The notes under the pieces: generated by a model
What the model was told of the DNA's origin: nothing
The model's database searches: none
Seen by the model: the letters and a program-made list of their open reading frames with translations, nothing else
Made by a program: the position numbers and the translations under genes
Shown here: positions 1 through 14,394 of the stretch, one piece after another
Layout of the letters: each line of letters opens with the position of its first letter
How positions within the stretch are numbered: the first letter of the stretch is position 1
Assembly: GCF_000315625.1 (NCBI RefSeq)
Contig: NW_005434530.1
Location: forward strand, 1-46,947
Source of the DNA: Guillardia theta CCMP2712
Taxonomy: Eukaryota > Cryptophyceae > Pyrenomonadales > Geminigeraceae
Direction: 5' to 3'
DNA: 46,947 bases

Positions 1-1491
1 CCAGTTCTCCTTGATCATCTTCCTTAATTTGTTCTCGTCGCGGGCCGAGACCCTTACCTCTTGTAGTAGCACAACCCCAGGTTGGAAGGACTGGATTAAG
101 TATGCGAGGATGTGCTTGAGAACAAAGTGATTGCAACCATTCACATTTTGTGAGATGAGGAAACCTGGGTCTGAGCTTTTTCGATGCATCTGCGCCCAAT
201 CATTGCCCCTTTGCTCCTCCTGCCTTTCCCCCCTCCGCTCCTTCCCTCTCTGGGAGGTTTTCTCTCCTGATTGTGCATTCTCCTCCATTTCCTCACCCAG
301 ATGTCTTGGTTGGGGCTTCGTGGGGGTCGCTTGCCGCTGGATTGCGATCGGCTGTACCTCCTCCTCAAGCTTTGTCGTCGAGGTCATCAGCCGCTGGATT
401 GCGTGTGGCTGTACCTCCTCCTCAAGCTTTGTCGTCGAGGTCATCAGCCGCTGGATTGCGTGTGGCTGTACCTCCTCCTCAAGCTTTGTCGTCGAGGTCA
501 TCAGCCGCTGGATTGCGTTCGGCTGTACCTCCTCCTCCGGCTTTGTCGTCGATGTCAAGTTCTCTTGCACCCTCGCCTCCTTCGGCAGAGATCGCAGAAT
601 TACCTGGGCCGTTTCCTCCATCTTCTCCAGATGGGTGAGAGCTTCGATCAGTTGTGTTCTGGTTTGCATCAGCCATTCTTGCGGAGGTCTTAGTCTTGTC
701 CTCGTTTCCATCGTTGCTAGCCAGTCTTGATTTGTCTCGCAGAGCAGTAGGGTGTGAAGGATAGCGAACACTCCGCAGTTGAAGTTATCTTCCTGTTGGA
801 AGGCTGAGCACCACTTTACCTGCCATGGGGCGTTGGTCTGATCGTCAAAGATGTGTTCGATCACTCCGATTGTCAGCTCAGCCATTTCTCTTGCTCCGTG
901 CTCCCCCGTTGTTGCAAGATTCCTCGCTCCCTCGATCCCTCGTGGGTCCCTCGTTGTGCTCGTTCTGTCCTCGCAGAGAGGGTCCAATATGTACGCGCAT
1001 CGCCGATCATATCTTAATGCAATTAGAATCCAGTGGTTGCTGTGGATGATAGTTGGAAACAGGAAGGTGTGTTGCTCATCTCTCAAGCTGCTGAGGTGAA
1101 ATCTGTTCCCGACTCTCAAGCGGGACGCCTCGTCTCGCAGACTGGATATTACCCTTGGCAAGAAGATGATGTTCCGCGTTTGCTGGTCCTCGTGGGCTCT
1201 CCCTTTGCGTACCATGTGTATTGCTCGTCCTCCTTGAAGAGCCTTGCTCATCTCATTGAGAGTAACTTCGATCATGTTCTCGCATAAAAATCCGCTTACT
1301 CCTCGATTGTTCAGGGCAGTGATGCCAAATTCCTTGTCGCCTCGTTTGTCTGACCATGGGATCTCCTCGATCCAATCAAAAAAATACAGTGTTCTATCTA
1401 CATGTTGCGTTTCCTTTGAAACCGTTTCCATCTCCCCCCCTTGCCTACTCCCGGCACTCCCCCCTTCCTCCTCCCTTCCTCCTCCTGTCAT
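1..1491 (-). CDS. Retrotransposon ORF2 (partial): Ulp1-type C48 protease, repeat linker, AP endonuclease start
   Basis: The frame from ATG 1489-1491 is open to position 1 (497 codons) and continues off the window. Residues about 120-250 match the Ulp1/SENP cysteine protease fold: His153 in HSNHW (1033-1035), Asp170 in ILDPL (982-984), Gln233 in FQQEDNF (793-795) and Cys239 in NCGVF (775-777). The His-Asp distance of 17 and Gln-Cys distance of 6 equal those of yeast Ulp1 (H514, D531, Q574, C580). Residues about 305-385 are a 19-aa repeat with an LEEEVQP core. From residue 448 an exonuclease-endonuclease-phosphatase domain begins: SQNVNG, then GVVLLQE with the metal-binding Glu478 (58-60). The reverse transcriptase is expected downstream. 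The ATG lies 9 nt after the ORF1 stop, so translation may depend on reinitiation or readthrough. Confidence 0.82.
   Translation of the reverse strand, partial: MTGGGREEEGGSAGSRQGGEMETVSKETQHVDRTLYFFDWIEEIPWSDKRGDKEFGITALNNRGVSGFLCENMIEVTLNEMSKALQGGRAIHMVRKGRAHEDQQTRNIIFLPRVISSLRDEASRLRVGNRFHLSSLRDEQHTFLFPTIIHSNHWILIALRYDRRCAYILDPLCEDRTSTTRDPRGIEGARNLATTGEHGAREMAELTIGVIEHIFDDQTNAPWQVKWCSAFQQEDNFNCGVFAILHTLLLCETNQDWLATMETRTRLRPPQEWLMQTRTQLIEALTHLEKMEETAQVILRSLPKEARVQENLTSTTKPEEEVQPNAIQRLMTSTTKLEEEVQPHAIQRLMTSTTKLEEEVQPHAIQRLMTSTTKLEEEVQPIAIQRQATPTKPQPRHLGEEMEENAQSGEKTSQRGKERRGERQEEQRGNDWAQMHRKSSDPGFLISQNVNGCNHFVLKHILAYLIQSFQPGVVLLQEVRVSARDENKLRKMIKENW
332..558 (-). repeat. 57-bp tandem repeat inside ORF2 (about 4 units)
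   Basis: Units begin at 352, 409, 466 and 523 on the plus strand, exactly 57 bp apart, with a partial unit before 352. Since 57 is divisible by 3 the array stays in frame and encodes a 19-residue unit with the cores LMTSTTK and LEEEVQP in ORF2. The other two minus frames contain stops in each unit. The middle units are nearly identical and the outer ones have drifted. The array links the protease and endonuclease domains. Confidence 0.9.
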
Positions 1492-1500
1492 GATTCGGTT

Positions 1501-3612
1501 TTAGAGTTGAGAGGCAACCTCTCCCTCTTGGTTGCCACTCTCCTCTTCCATCTCCAGTCCCATCTCCTCCTCTGCCTTGCTCAAGAGAAACTCAATTTCG
1601 TCTCCCGAGCCAACGCTGCCTTGGTAGGTTAGCGTAGCTGTGAGAACTAATTTATTCAGGGCAAGAAACAACAGGTCAGTTCGAAATTCTTTTTGTTGTT
1701 TCTCCCCTCCTCTCCCTGTTGCTTTTGCAAAGGCTCCCTGGCGTCTTCTTGATGCTACCGTCTCCCACGCATGCTGCTCGCTTACTCTTGCAATCTTACT
1801 CTTCAAAACTTGCATGTCGTCGTCCTGGGTTGCCGAGGATGATTCCGCCCATTCCTTCAGTGTCGGAAAACATGCATTTCCAGGAGATGACAAGCTGTCG
1901 TACAGGCCGACGATGGCTCCATCGAGCCTGAGTTTGCAAGCTTGGTTTTCTGCACTCTGTCCCTGGTTGACAGTCTCCTCTAGAACTTTGTAGATGTCTT
2001 CGAGGACCACGTTTGCCTCTGGTTCTGGGATGTTGATCTCATTCTCGATCCGTTCGAGATCTACCTGAGCCCAAAGAGGCTCTGTAGGGGGTTCTGTAGC
2101 GATCGCTTCCCAGATGTTGGCACTGCCTGGCTCTAGGAGAAGAAGTTTCCCTGCCCTGTCCCATGGCGCAAAGGACCTGAGGATGTCAATCGCCGTTTCT
2201 TTTTCTGAGAAGCTGAGCACTAGATGTTCACCGTTCCAGCTGTTGGTCTCGACATCTTCTTTCGAGGAGATCTTGACGATGTGCTCAGCCGCTGACTCCT
2301 TCCAGCTCGCCACGATCCGTCTCAGTCCTCGAATTGTCATGCCCATAGAGAGATCCTCCCCGTCGCAGATCTGTTCAGCTTCCTCTCTGGTGAACCTTCC
2401 CTTCTGTGCTTTACTCTTGACCAGTACCTCATAGGTCACTCTTCGTGGTACTGCTCCTAGCGCGTCGGGCAAGAAGTCCAACCTAATTGGATGCTGTCTC
2501 GTTACCCTGGTGATTGCACTAACCTGAGTAGTGAACCATTTGAGGATCTTTTCATCTTCCGACATCAGTCCGAGGTGTATGCTTCCTCCATTCCTGTCGT
2601 CTCCCTCAAACATCCGTAGCGTGGTGCTCAGGACGTCCGTCGAAGAGCATCTCGCAATCCAATCGATCTCTCTTCCTTGTCGTATCTCGTCCACTCCGGC
2701 TGCTGCGAAAGTGCGTTTGTTGGGCTGACCTTGAGGTCTCCTCTTCGTCTTGACCTCTAGCTGCATGCCCGCTTCCGGCTGCACCTCCAACACAGCTATT
2801 CCTTGTTGCAGCAGGTGTTGACGATAGATCTCCGTAATCCCGGCTGAGTTCATGCCATTCATCTTGAGGAGGTGAGAGAACTCAGCTAGGGCCCCCGCCT
2901 TGCCAGAGTGCTTATCCTTCTGTGGCCTTATCTTGAAGGAGCAAGGATGCTTCGAATGCGCGTTCACCGCGCGGATCATCTTTCCGTCGATCCTGAAGTT
3001 CGTCTGTCCTTTCCACAGCAGTTCTGCTGCGTCGTTCAATTGGAGTGTTGCCACGACTGGGATTTCATCCACTGTCGGAATCAAATCTTTCTTGATCGGG
3101 GCTCTCCACGAGATGCATTTCTTGCCCTGCTCCTCGTGCACCAAGAGTCCTTGATCCTTCAACTTCTCACACAGTACCTCAACTTGTTTTATGTACTGGG
3201 TAGGAACTCCGAGGATAGCCATGGTAATCAGTTTACCACTCTCGGGGGACGCTCCTGAAGCATCGATGCAGGCACTCTTGTCTAGTACCTCCTGTTTGTC
3301 TGCGTTCCATGCAGAGACATACCACGACTGTCCTTCTTCCCCCCATTCTTTGATGGCATCCTCCTGGCTCCTGACTTCAGCATGTTTGCAGGTCTGTCGA
3401 ATGGCTTCGGCTAAGGCGTTCATCGAGACTTCCTTGGACTGCAAGGCTCTGCCTGTCCTGCTCTGAGGGTACTGCCTGACGAAGTGTTCCAATCTTCGGA
3501 TCAGCTCTCCTAGCGAAGGTGCTGAAGGCGTCGTGTCCTTGTTTAGGAACTGGGAAACTCGGACGCGAGCAATCTGTTTCCTTTCCTCTTTGGATAGATA
3601 CCACATGATCAA
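1501..3612 (-). CDS. Retrotransposon ORF1 protein, 703 aa, no recognised domain
   Basis: This intact 703-codon frame is the first ORF of the element. It starts at ATG 3612, with a second ATG two codons later, and ends at TAA 1501-1503. I recognise no known domain: there is no CCHC zinc knuckle and no cysteine-rich region. The middle (residues about 200-430) is basic and mixed alpha/beta in composition. The last 20 residues are very acidic (repeated E with M and G). By position it should be the RNA-binding or particle protein of a LINE, but that is inferred only from its place. It is in the same reading frame as ORF2, separated by one stop codon. Plus-strand ORFs across the region are shadows. 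Confidence 0.8.
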   Translation of the reverse strand: MIMWYLSKEERKQIARVRVSQFLNKDTTPSAPSLGELIRRLEHFVRQYPQSRTGRALQSKEVSMNALAEAIRQTCKHAEVRSQEDAIKEWGEEGQSWYVSAWNADKQEVLDKSACIDASGASPESGKLITMAILGVPTQYIKQVEVLCEKLKDQGLLVHEEQGKKCISWRAPIKKDLIPTVDEIPVVATLQLNDAAELLWKGQTNFRIDGKMIRAVNAHSKHPCSFKIRPQKDKHSGKAGALAEFSHLLKMNGMNSAGITEIYRQHLLQQGIAVLEVQPEAGMQLEVKTKRRPQGQPNKRTFAAAGVDEIRQGREIDWIARCSSTDVLSTTLRMFEGDDRNGGSIHLGLMSEDEKILKWFTTQVSAITRVTRQHPIRLDFLPDALGAVPRRVTYEVLVKSKAQKGRFTREEAEQICDGEDLSMGMTIRGLRRIVASWKESAAEHIVKISSKEDVETNSWNGEHLVLSFSEKETAIDILRSFAPWDRAGKLLLLEPGSANIWEAIATEPPTEPLWAQVDLERIENEINIPEPEANVVLEDIYKVLEETVNQGQSAENQACKLRLDGAIVGLYDSLSSPGNACFPTLKEWAESSSATQDDDMQVLKSKIARVSEQHAWETVASRRRQGAFAKATGRGGEKQQKEFRTDLLFLALNKLVLTATLTYQGSVGSGDEIEFLLSKAEEEMGLEMEEESGNQEGEVASQL

Positions 3613-3710
3613 ACAACCGTTTCTGCACAGAAAAATATCCTGTTCAGCACCCTAGCTCGCAGGGATCCCCTCAAACTGCAGGGGAGGAGAGCATGTCTGT
3701 TACTCCAGCG

Positions 3711-3803
3711 CTAAACCCTAAACCCTAAACCCTAAACCCTAAACCCTAAACCCTAAACCCTAAACCCCAAACCCTAAACCCCAAATCCTAAACCCTAAAC
3801 CCT
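3711..3803 (+). repeat. Interstitial telomere-type repeat (CCCTAAA)n
   Basis: About 13 heptamers CCCTAAA are present, with a few variants (CCCCAAA, CAAATCCTAAA). This is the complement of the plant- and alga-type telomere TTTAGGG. It sits at the 5' end of the retrotransposon. Degenerate traces (AGGGTTTAG, CTTAGGGTAAG) follow at about 3893-3918. It is interstitial in this window, because unique sequence and genes follow for 43 kb. Confidence 0.93.
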
Positions 3804-5259
3804 TACGAGATCCCTGTTAGACTAGAATAGAGCAAGGTGATAACAAGCCATGCAACCTACCTAGCATTCTAATAAACTCAACTATTACTACTAGGGTTTA
3901 GCCTACCTTAGGGTAAGTCTAAAGTATATGTACAGCAGCAGATCCATTAAATTACCTTGTCACTAAAAAATTCCAAAAGGGGATTTGAACGAAATGGGCT
4001 ACTAAACACTGCCTATTGTCGAAACAAGGTTTGCTCGTCCCCGTCTCCTTGAAAAGATGATATGTTGTAATTCAGCCCGGCGCTGCATGCCATCGGATGA
4101 TCATCTGATTGCTGCTCAGTGCCGAGTGAAGAATAAAAAAAAAACGCTCAGTGAAAGCGATGTCGGAAATAAAGCTGTAAAGGAAAAAAATTGTTTTTTT
4201 TCATGTACATGGTCGGGTGGCAACGTGTCTAGCGCAAGAGAACCGACCCCCTGAGCGCCAGAGGGGGTAGGGTAGTTCAAACATTTTGAATTGTACCAGG
4301 GGGGTAGAGGTGATATGACGGGGTGATGTCTTGACAACAGAGATGGGGTAGGTCAGCATTTGTTTGTTTGGGTGGTAGGGGTGGTCGAATCGATCTGGCG
4401 GATCGTCTCGTGCTGCATAGCGGCCACAGACGACCACGACGACGGAGAACGATGAAGAGAAGAGAAGAGAAGACATGTAGACCATTTGCGTGCCCCATGC
4501 TTGACGAACACAAACTTGATGCTAGCTAGAATGAGTTGTGAGCTTCAAAGAGAGGATACAACAAGAATGCAAAGTACCGAGTATTGCGCTAATGGTTGGA
4601 ATGAAGACTTTGTGAAGCATCAAAGAATACGTTTATCCAAGAAGAAATATTCCTAAAATCAATTTCGTAGATCAAAGATAGATAGAGCATGGTCTAAATA
4701 CAGAAACATGAGATGAGCAGGCTCTGAAGATGGTGTCGTATGCCTAACCAGGATCCATCTGGAACAAACGAAGAGACAGAGCGAGATCATACATGACTAC
4801 TGACAATCTGTCGCAAAGAAAGTAGAAGGAGAATTCTTACAGGATGACGATAAGAAGGAGCTAGCGACATGGATTGAACACTGTCTGTGCGAACATGTAA
4901 CGTGTAGCGACGTTTCAAGAGGATGAGGCTGATGAGTAGTGCATCGTATATGCATGAGTGACATTGATTTCTGCAAAATGATGACTTCCTCTTCAAATTT
5001 TCACATTTTGATGCTTGCCTTTCTTGTTTCATATCGCCTTGAGCTAAAAGCGTCTGCCTGACGAAAAGATAGCGTTGTAAAACTTATCTCTTAAGGTTTC
5101 CCGTGCTTGCTACAAACAAGTTGACCTCTTTTCTTGTTGCAGAGCGCCTTCAGCTTTGTTCAAAGCCACTTGCCAGCATTTCTCTGGTGTTGTTTCCTCT
5201 CCTCTGATTGTTTAACTCACCTACTTAACAGGTTTGAAACCTGTTGAAAGATTAGAGGC
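3804..5259. other. Intergenic region without a recognisable gene
   Basis: I see no convincing coding exon here; the short ORFs lack family resemblance. The stretch holds degenerate telomere-like traces near 3900, an A-run at 4135-4200, and a block with many GGGGT runs at about 4255-4385 like those at 14.4 and 19.2 kb. The SND1 promoter and leader should lie in the last few hundred bases. Confidence 0.6.
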
Positions 5260-7946
5260 ATGTCTACTCCAGGTCAGAACTCTGCTGTTGTCAAGGCAGT
5301 CTTGTCTGGCGATACTCTCATCGTCATGGGAGCTCCTCAAAACGGCCCCCCCCCTGAGAAGCAGATCACTCTATCCGGCATCATTGCTCCTCGCCTCGGC
5401 CGTCGTGACGGACAGTCGAAGGACGAGCCCTTTGCCTGGCCAGCTCGCGAGTTTCTCAGGAAAGCTTGTGTAGGGAAGGGAGTGACGTTTGAGCTCGAAG
5501 AATTCGTCGCCAGCATCGGCAAATCCTTTGGGCGCGTCTACTTGAATGGTCAGGACGTTGGAGCAATGATCGTGTCAGCTGGCTGGGCCAAAGTTAAGCC
5601 GGCGGTGGGAAACAACGTAGCCAAGAATGCCTATATCGATGAGTTGCTGCAGCTTGAGCAGGCAGCACAGGCCCAAAGCCTTGGCATGTGGAGCAAGGAG
5701 ACAAACGCATCCGCTCTCTCAATCCGAAACATCTTGGTTCCTGGCGATGGAGGATACGACGCTAAGGATGTTCTCGAGGCGTTCAAAGGCCAGTCGATTC
5801 CTCTTGTGATCGAGCAGTTCCGTGACGGTGCGACTCTGCGAGGCTACTTGCTCCCTTCCTTCCACTGGGTCACGATCTTCCTGTCTGGCATCTCCTGCCC
5901 CGGATTCAAGCGTGCTGAAGATCCGAGCTTGCCCGACACTGCAGAGCCATTTGCGATGGAGGCAAAGTACTTCGTGGAGAGCCGTCTGCTCAATCGAGAT
6001 GTGCACGTGATGCTGGAGGGTGTGGACAAGTACAACAACTTTTACGGGACTGTGAAGCACCCAGCCGGTAACATCAGCGAGGAGCTGCTCAAAGTTGGTC
6101 TTTCCAAGGTGGTCGACTGGAGTGCAAAGTTCACTCAGGATCCTGAGCTGTTGTACAAAGCCGAGAGAATCGCTAAGGAGAAGAGGCTGAGGATGTGGCA
6201 GAACTATGTTGCGCCTGCTCGCAGTGCCACGATTGCATCTGCTGCCGAGTTTGTTGGCAAAGTCTCTGAGGTCATCTCGGGTGACTTCCTCGTCATCAAG
6301 GACTTTGCTGTGCCGCCCATGGAGCATCGCGTTGCTCTATCAAGCATCCGCGCGCCGAAGATAGGAAGAAGAGACGAGAAGGACGAGCCCTGGGCCTTCG
6401 AGGCCAGGGAGTTTCTTCGCACGAGGCTTATTGGGAGGAAGGTGACTGTCGGCATCGACTACATCCGACAGCTCCCCAACTCCACTGCAGAGACTGAACG
6501 GGTCTTCGCCTCCGTGCTGGAAGGGAACAACAACGTAGCCGTTGCCCTCGTGGCAAACGGGTTGGCCTCTGTTATGAAGCATCGGCAGGATGACCAGGAC
6601 CGTTCGCTGTACTACGACGATTTGATCCAAGCGGAAGCCGCTGCTACTAGAGACAAGAAAGGCATTCACTCCGACAAGCCTCCTGCTCCCCGCCATGTGA
6701 ACGACATTTCCACTCAGGCAGCGCTTGCTCAGGCGAAGCAGATGTTTACTTTCCTTCAACGAGCTGGAAGACTCCAAGGAACTGTCCAGCACGTTGTCAA
6801 CGGAGCTCGAGTCAAGGTGTACATCCCGAAGCAAAGCTGCATCATCTCTCTTGCGCTTGCTGGCGTCAAGTGCCCATCCACAGGGAGAAAGGAAGGAGAT
6901 CAAGGAGAACCTTACGGTGAGGAAGCGCTTCAGTTTACCAAGGAGAGGTGCCTGCAGCATGACGTCGAGGTCGAGGTCCTTGCGCAGGACAAGATCGGCA
7001 CAATGATCGGCAAGGTCTACCTGTACAAGCGCGACCTTTCGGCGCTTCTGCTGCAGGAGGGCCTTGCAAGGACGACAGGCAGAGATCTCACTAACGAGAT
7101 GGAGCAAGCAGAGCTGAGCGCTCAGCAGGCTAGGCTGAGAACATGGGAGAGGTACGACGCCGAGTTGGAGGCTGCACGTGCCGCAGAGGCAGCGGCAGAG
7201 GTGGTGGAGCATGCGTCTCAAGAGATGAGCATGGTGACTGTGGTCGAGATGCTGAGCCCGTCAGTTTCTACGTGCATGCTGCTGGAGTTGACAAGCAGAT
7301 CGAGCTCCTGACCGATCGCCTTGCCAACGCCAAGCTTGACGGCAGCAAGTCTGATTTTAGTCCCAAGGTCGGCGAGGCCTGCGTGGCGAAGTTCTCGGCA
7401 GACAACCAGTGGTACCGTGCGCAGGTGGAGGCACGCAAAGCCGACTCGTTCCTCGTCCTCTTCCGTGACTTTGGCAATCGAGAGGAGGTCAAGCTCAAGG
7501 ACTTGCGGCCCATCCCTTCCTCCGTCCCCTCCTTCCAGCAGATCCCCCCACAGGCGGTCGAGTACAAGCTGGCGTATGTCAAAGTCCCGTCGGCAGATGA
7601 AGAGAACATGGCTGAGGCCACTGGCTTCATGCAGAACCTGCTGGGGGCCTGCGAGGGTGTGTTGAGCGCTAAGACTGAGTTCTTCGAACGATCCGGTCGC
7701 CATCACGTGACCCTCGTCGACAACTCGACGGGTGAGAACGTTGCAGCACTTCTCCTCCGCAACGGACTCGCCAAGCTTGAGAGGAGGCGACAGGACACGC
7801 CAGGGCTCAAGGAAGAGCAGGAGCGCGCGAGAAACGCGCATCTCGGCATCTGGCGATACGGTGACGCTGTGGACTCAGACGAGGACGACCGATCGTTTGC
7901 TCAGGACGTGGCGCAGGCGCGAGCCAAGGTGAAAGGAGGCAAATGA
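5260..7946 (+). CDS. SND1: Tudor staphylococcal nuclease (SND1/p100), four SN domains plus Tudor-SN
   Basis: This is a multifunctional cytoplasmic RNA-binding nuclease (RNA decay, stress granules, RISC-associated in animals). Starting at ATG 5260, four staphylococcal-nuclease-like repeats are visible: SN1 from residue 7 (GDTLIVMG), SN2 from about 183, SN3 from about 326 (GKVSEVISGDFLVI) and SN4 from about 502 (GTVQHVVNGARVKVYI). The Tudor domain follows (GEACVAKFSADNQWYRA) with a C-terminal SN remnant. The total of about 877 aa fits the family (human 910). The reading frame changes between 7200 and 7257. A 56-nt GT-AG intron at 7201-7256 restores it, joining a codon ending at 7200 to PVSFYV; a plain frameshift is the alternative. 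The stop is at 7944-7946, and the gene converges on the PI4K gene. Confidence 0.93.
7201..7256 (+). other. Probable 56-nt intron in SND1
   Basis: Coding passes from frame 1 (nuclease repeats 1-4) to frame 3 (Tudor). GT at 7201 and AG at 7255-7256 delimit 56 nt, which is 2 mod 3, exactly the shift required. Other genes in the window have introns of similar size. A sequencing or genuine indel near 7248 is the alternative reading. Confidence 0.6.
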
Positions 7947-8199
7947 GCTGACCTGAGCGAGAGAGAGGGTCAAGGAAGCGCGAGCTCTGCTTCCTGCTGC
8001 TTCTGAATCTTCAAGAGAAGAGGAGGGGGAAGGGGGGAGGCCTGGGATGAAAGACGATTTACATGGCTGTGTACAGTTGTGAAGATGAGTAAATAATGCC
8101 CTGGGCTACCCTCCTCTCCTTCTCCAGCTCTCCAGCTACCTCGCAATCCTGTAGTTGCCCTTCTGTCTTTCACCTGTGCTCCAACTCAACCTTCTGCCC

Positions 8200-13138
<4,939 letters not shown>

Positions 13139-13604
13139 TCTAAAGGATTATAGCAACAAAGCCAGCAATGATAACAACGACGCCAGCAGATCAACCAGGC
13201 GTTGGTTGAGTGACGTGGAAGCTTTCAAAACTTCTCGCACACAAACTTCGTTGAATCAGTTTGCACGTGTTCAGTCTATGTTGCCCTGAAACACACAATG
13301 GCAAACAAATCTAGTGACTGTATCGTAGCGATCTTTGCATCATGCTCACTGAATCCTCCTCCTCCTCCTCCTCCGCTTGACTCCAACTCCCTGACTGAGT
13401 TGTGACTTGAATCTCGATTCAGGCAAATTCCCACGAGGAACGGCTCGCATGCTAAAGCCAGTCTTGCAAAAGCTTCTTCGTGCTGCGAGCTTGAGGGGCA
13501 CGGAAATAATTTTCCTTCTCGTCCGCTCTTGTCATCTTCTCTCTCTCCTCTTCCTTCTGCTTCCAATTCCTCTACAGCATTATCTCTGCGGGCATAGCGC
13601 AAGG
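13139..13604. other. Intergenic, upstream of PI4K
   Basis: There is no convincing coding signal. It holds a short TCC-type run (13355-13376) and probably the PI4K promoter and leader, since that gene starts leftward at 13138. Confidence 0.5.
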
Positions 13605-13626
13605 CCACGTGACTAGGTCACGTGAC
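13605..13626. promoter_or_regulatory. Two CACGTG boxes in a near-palindrome at the edge of a GC island
   Basis: CACGTG occurs at 13606-13611 and 13619-13624, inside a symmetric TCACGTGA context separated by CTAGG. CACGTG is the core of G-box/E-box sites bound by bZIP and bHLH factors. It lies exactly where the sequence switches from ordinary composition to the GC-rich island. Function is inferred from motif and symmetry only. Confidence 0.4.
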
Positions 13627-13629
13627 AAC

Positions 13630-14215
13630 AATTTCAGCCTACAGGCCCCGGGGCGGGCCGGGCGGCGCAGTGCGGCACGGCACCCGGCAGGCTGGCCGGG
13701 CCCGGTCCGACCGTCGACGCCTGAGGACCCGGGGCCGCTTAGTTGCCAGGCCGGGCGTCGCGCAGGACGGTCCGAACTCCGGCGGAACTCGGAACCGTAC
13801 TACCGCCGCCGCCGGTACCGTAGGAGGCTGGCACGCGGCGAGCCGCGCCCGGACTCCGGGACTCGTGGACAGAAAGGGCCAAGTTCCGAGTATCAGCAGT
13901 GAATCATGCCTGGACTCCGGGGGACTGCACACCGCCGGTCACGGACTCGGGAGGCCCGCGCCTTAGCAAAACGGCTAGGAAGGTGAGAGTCTCCTCTTCC
14001 GGGGCGGCCCGGGCGCGCCGGGCCGCTCCGAGGCTGTACCTTCAGTCACATTGCCGCCTTGAAACCGTGCGTAAGGGTCGTCTGCAGTGACGTGCCACCG
14101 ACGTTTTGCCGCGCACTGCGGCAGTGCCAAGTTCAAGTAACTCGCCCCGCGGCCCGGCCGGCGCGGGCCGGGGCGGCCTGCCCCGGTGGGCGGGCCGGGC
14201 CGGGGTGAGTGAGGC
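13630..14215. repeat. GC-rich island 1 (GGCCGG/CCGGGC-rich, no gene)
   Basis: The block is dense in GGCCGGG, CCGGCC, ACTCCGG and ACCGTAC words, contrasting sharply with the AT-rich sequence that starts at about 14215. Several frames stay open only because of composition, and none resembles a protein. Shared short words (ACCGTAC, GGTCCG, GGACTCCG) recur in the islands at about 18.6-19.1 kb and 27.9-28.4 kb. Confidence 0.6.
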
Positions 14216-14394
14216 TTTTACTCCGAATTTTTATATCTATTTTTTATATTTATGAAGATTTTGATTTGAAATATTTGACTCAACTTTAACAAATTAGTAC
14301 CAGACTATATAACTTCAAGAAGCTGAATCTATACCAACTTAGAGTACTGTTGTACCAAACCTTTAAAAATATTTTACATCGCTGCCCATATGTC

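Larger units (their letters stand above)
1..3712 (-). mobile_element. Non-LTR (LINE-type) retrotransposon, 5' part; continues off the left edge
   Basis: Read on the minus strand the order is about 100 bp of 5' leader (3613-3712), ORF1 (3612-1501), and an in-frame ORF2 (from 1491) that runs open to the window edge. ORF2 enters an AP-endonuclease domain at about 150-1, which identifies the element as a LINE-type retrotransposon. The reverse transcriptase would lie beyond the left edge. The 5' end abuts a telomere-type CCCTAAA tract at 3711-3803. Both ORFs are intact in the visible part, so this copy may be recent. Clade assignment needs the missing reverse transcriptase. Confidence 0.85.

Noticed and set aside
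131-730. Long plus-strand ORFs over the 57-bp repeats
   Set aside because: They mirror the repeat; the minus-strand frame is continuous with the retrotransposon protease and endonuclease domains.
3960-4000. Possible tRNA T-arm (GTTCAAATCCCC on the minus strand)
   Set aside because: The stem does not pair on the 5' side and no acceptor or anticodon arm is found upstream.
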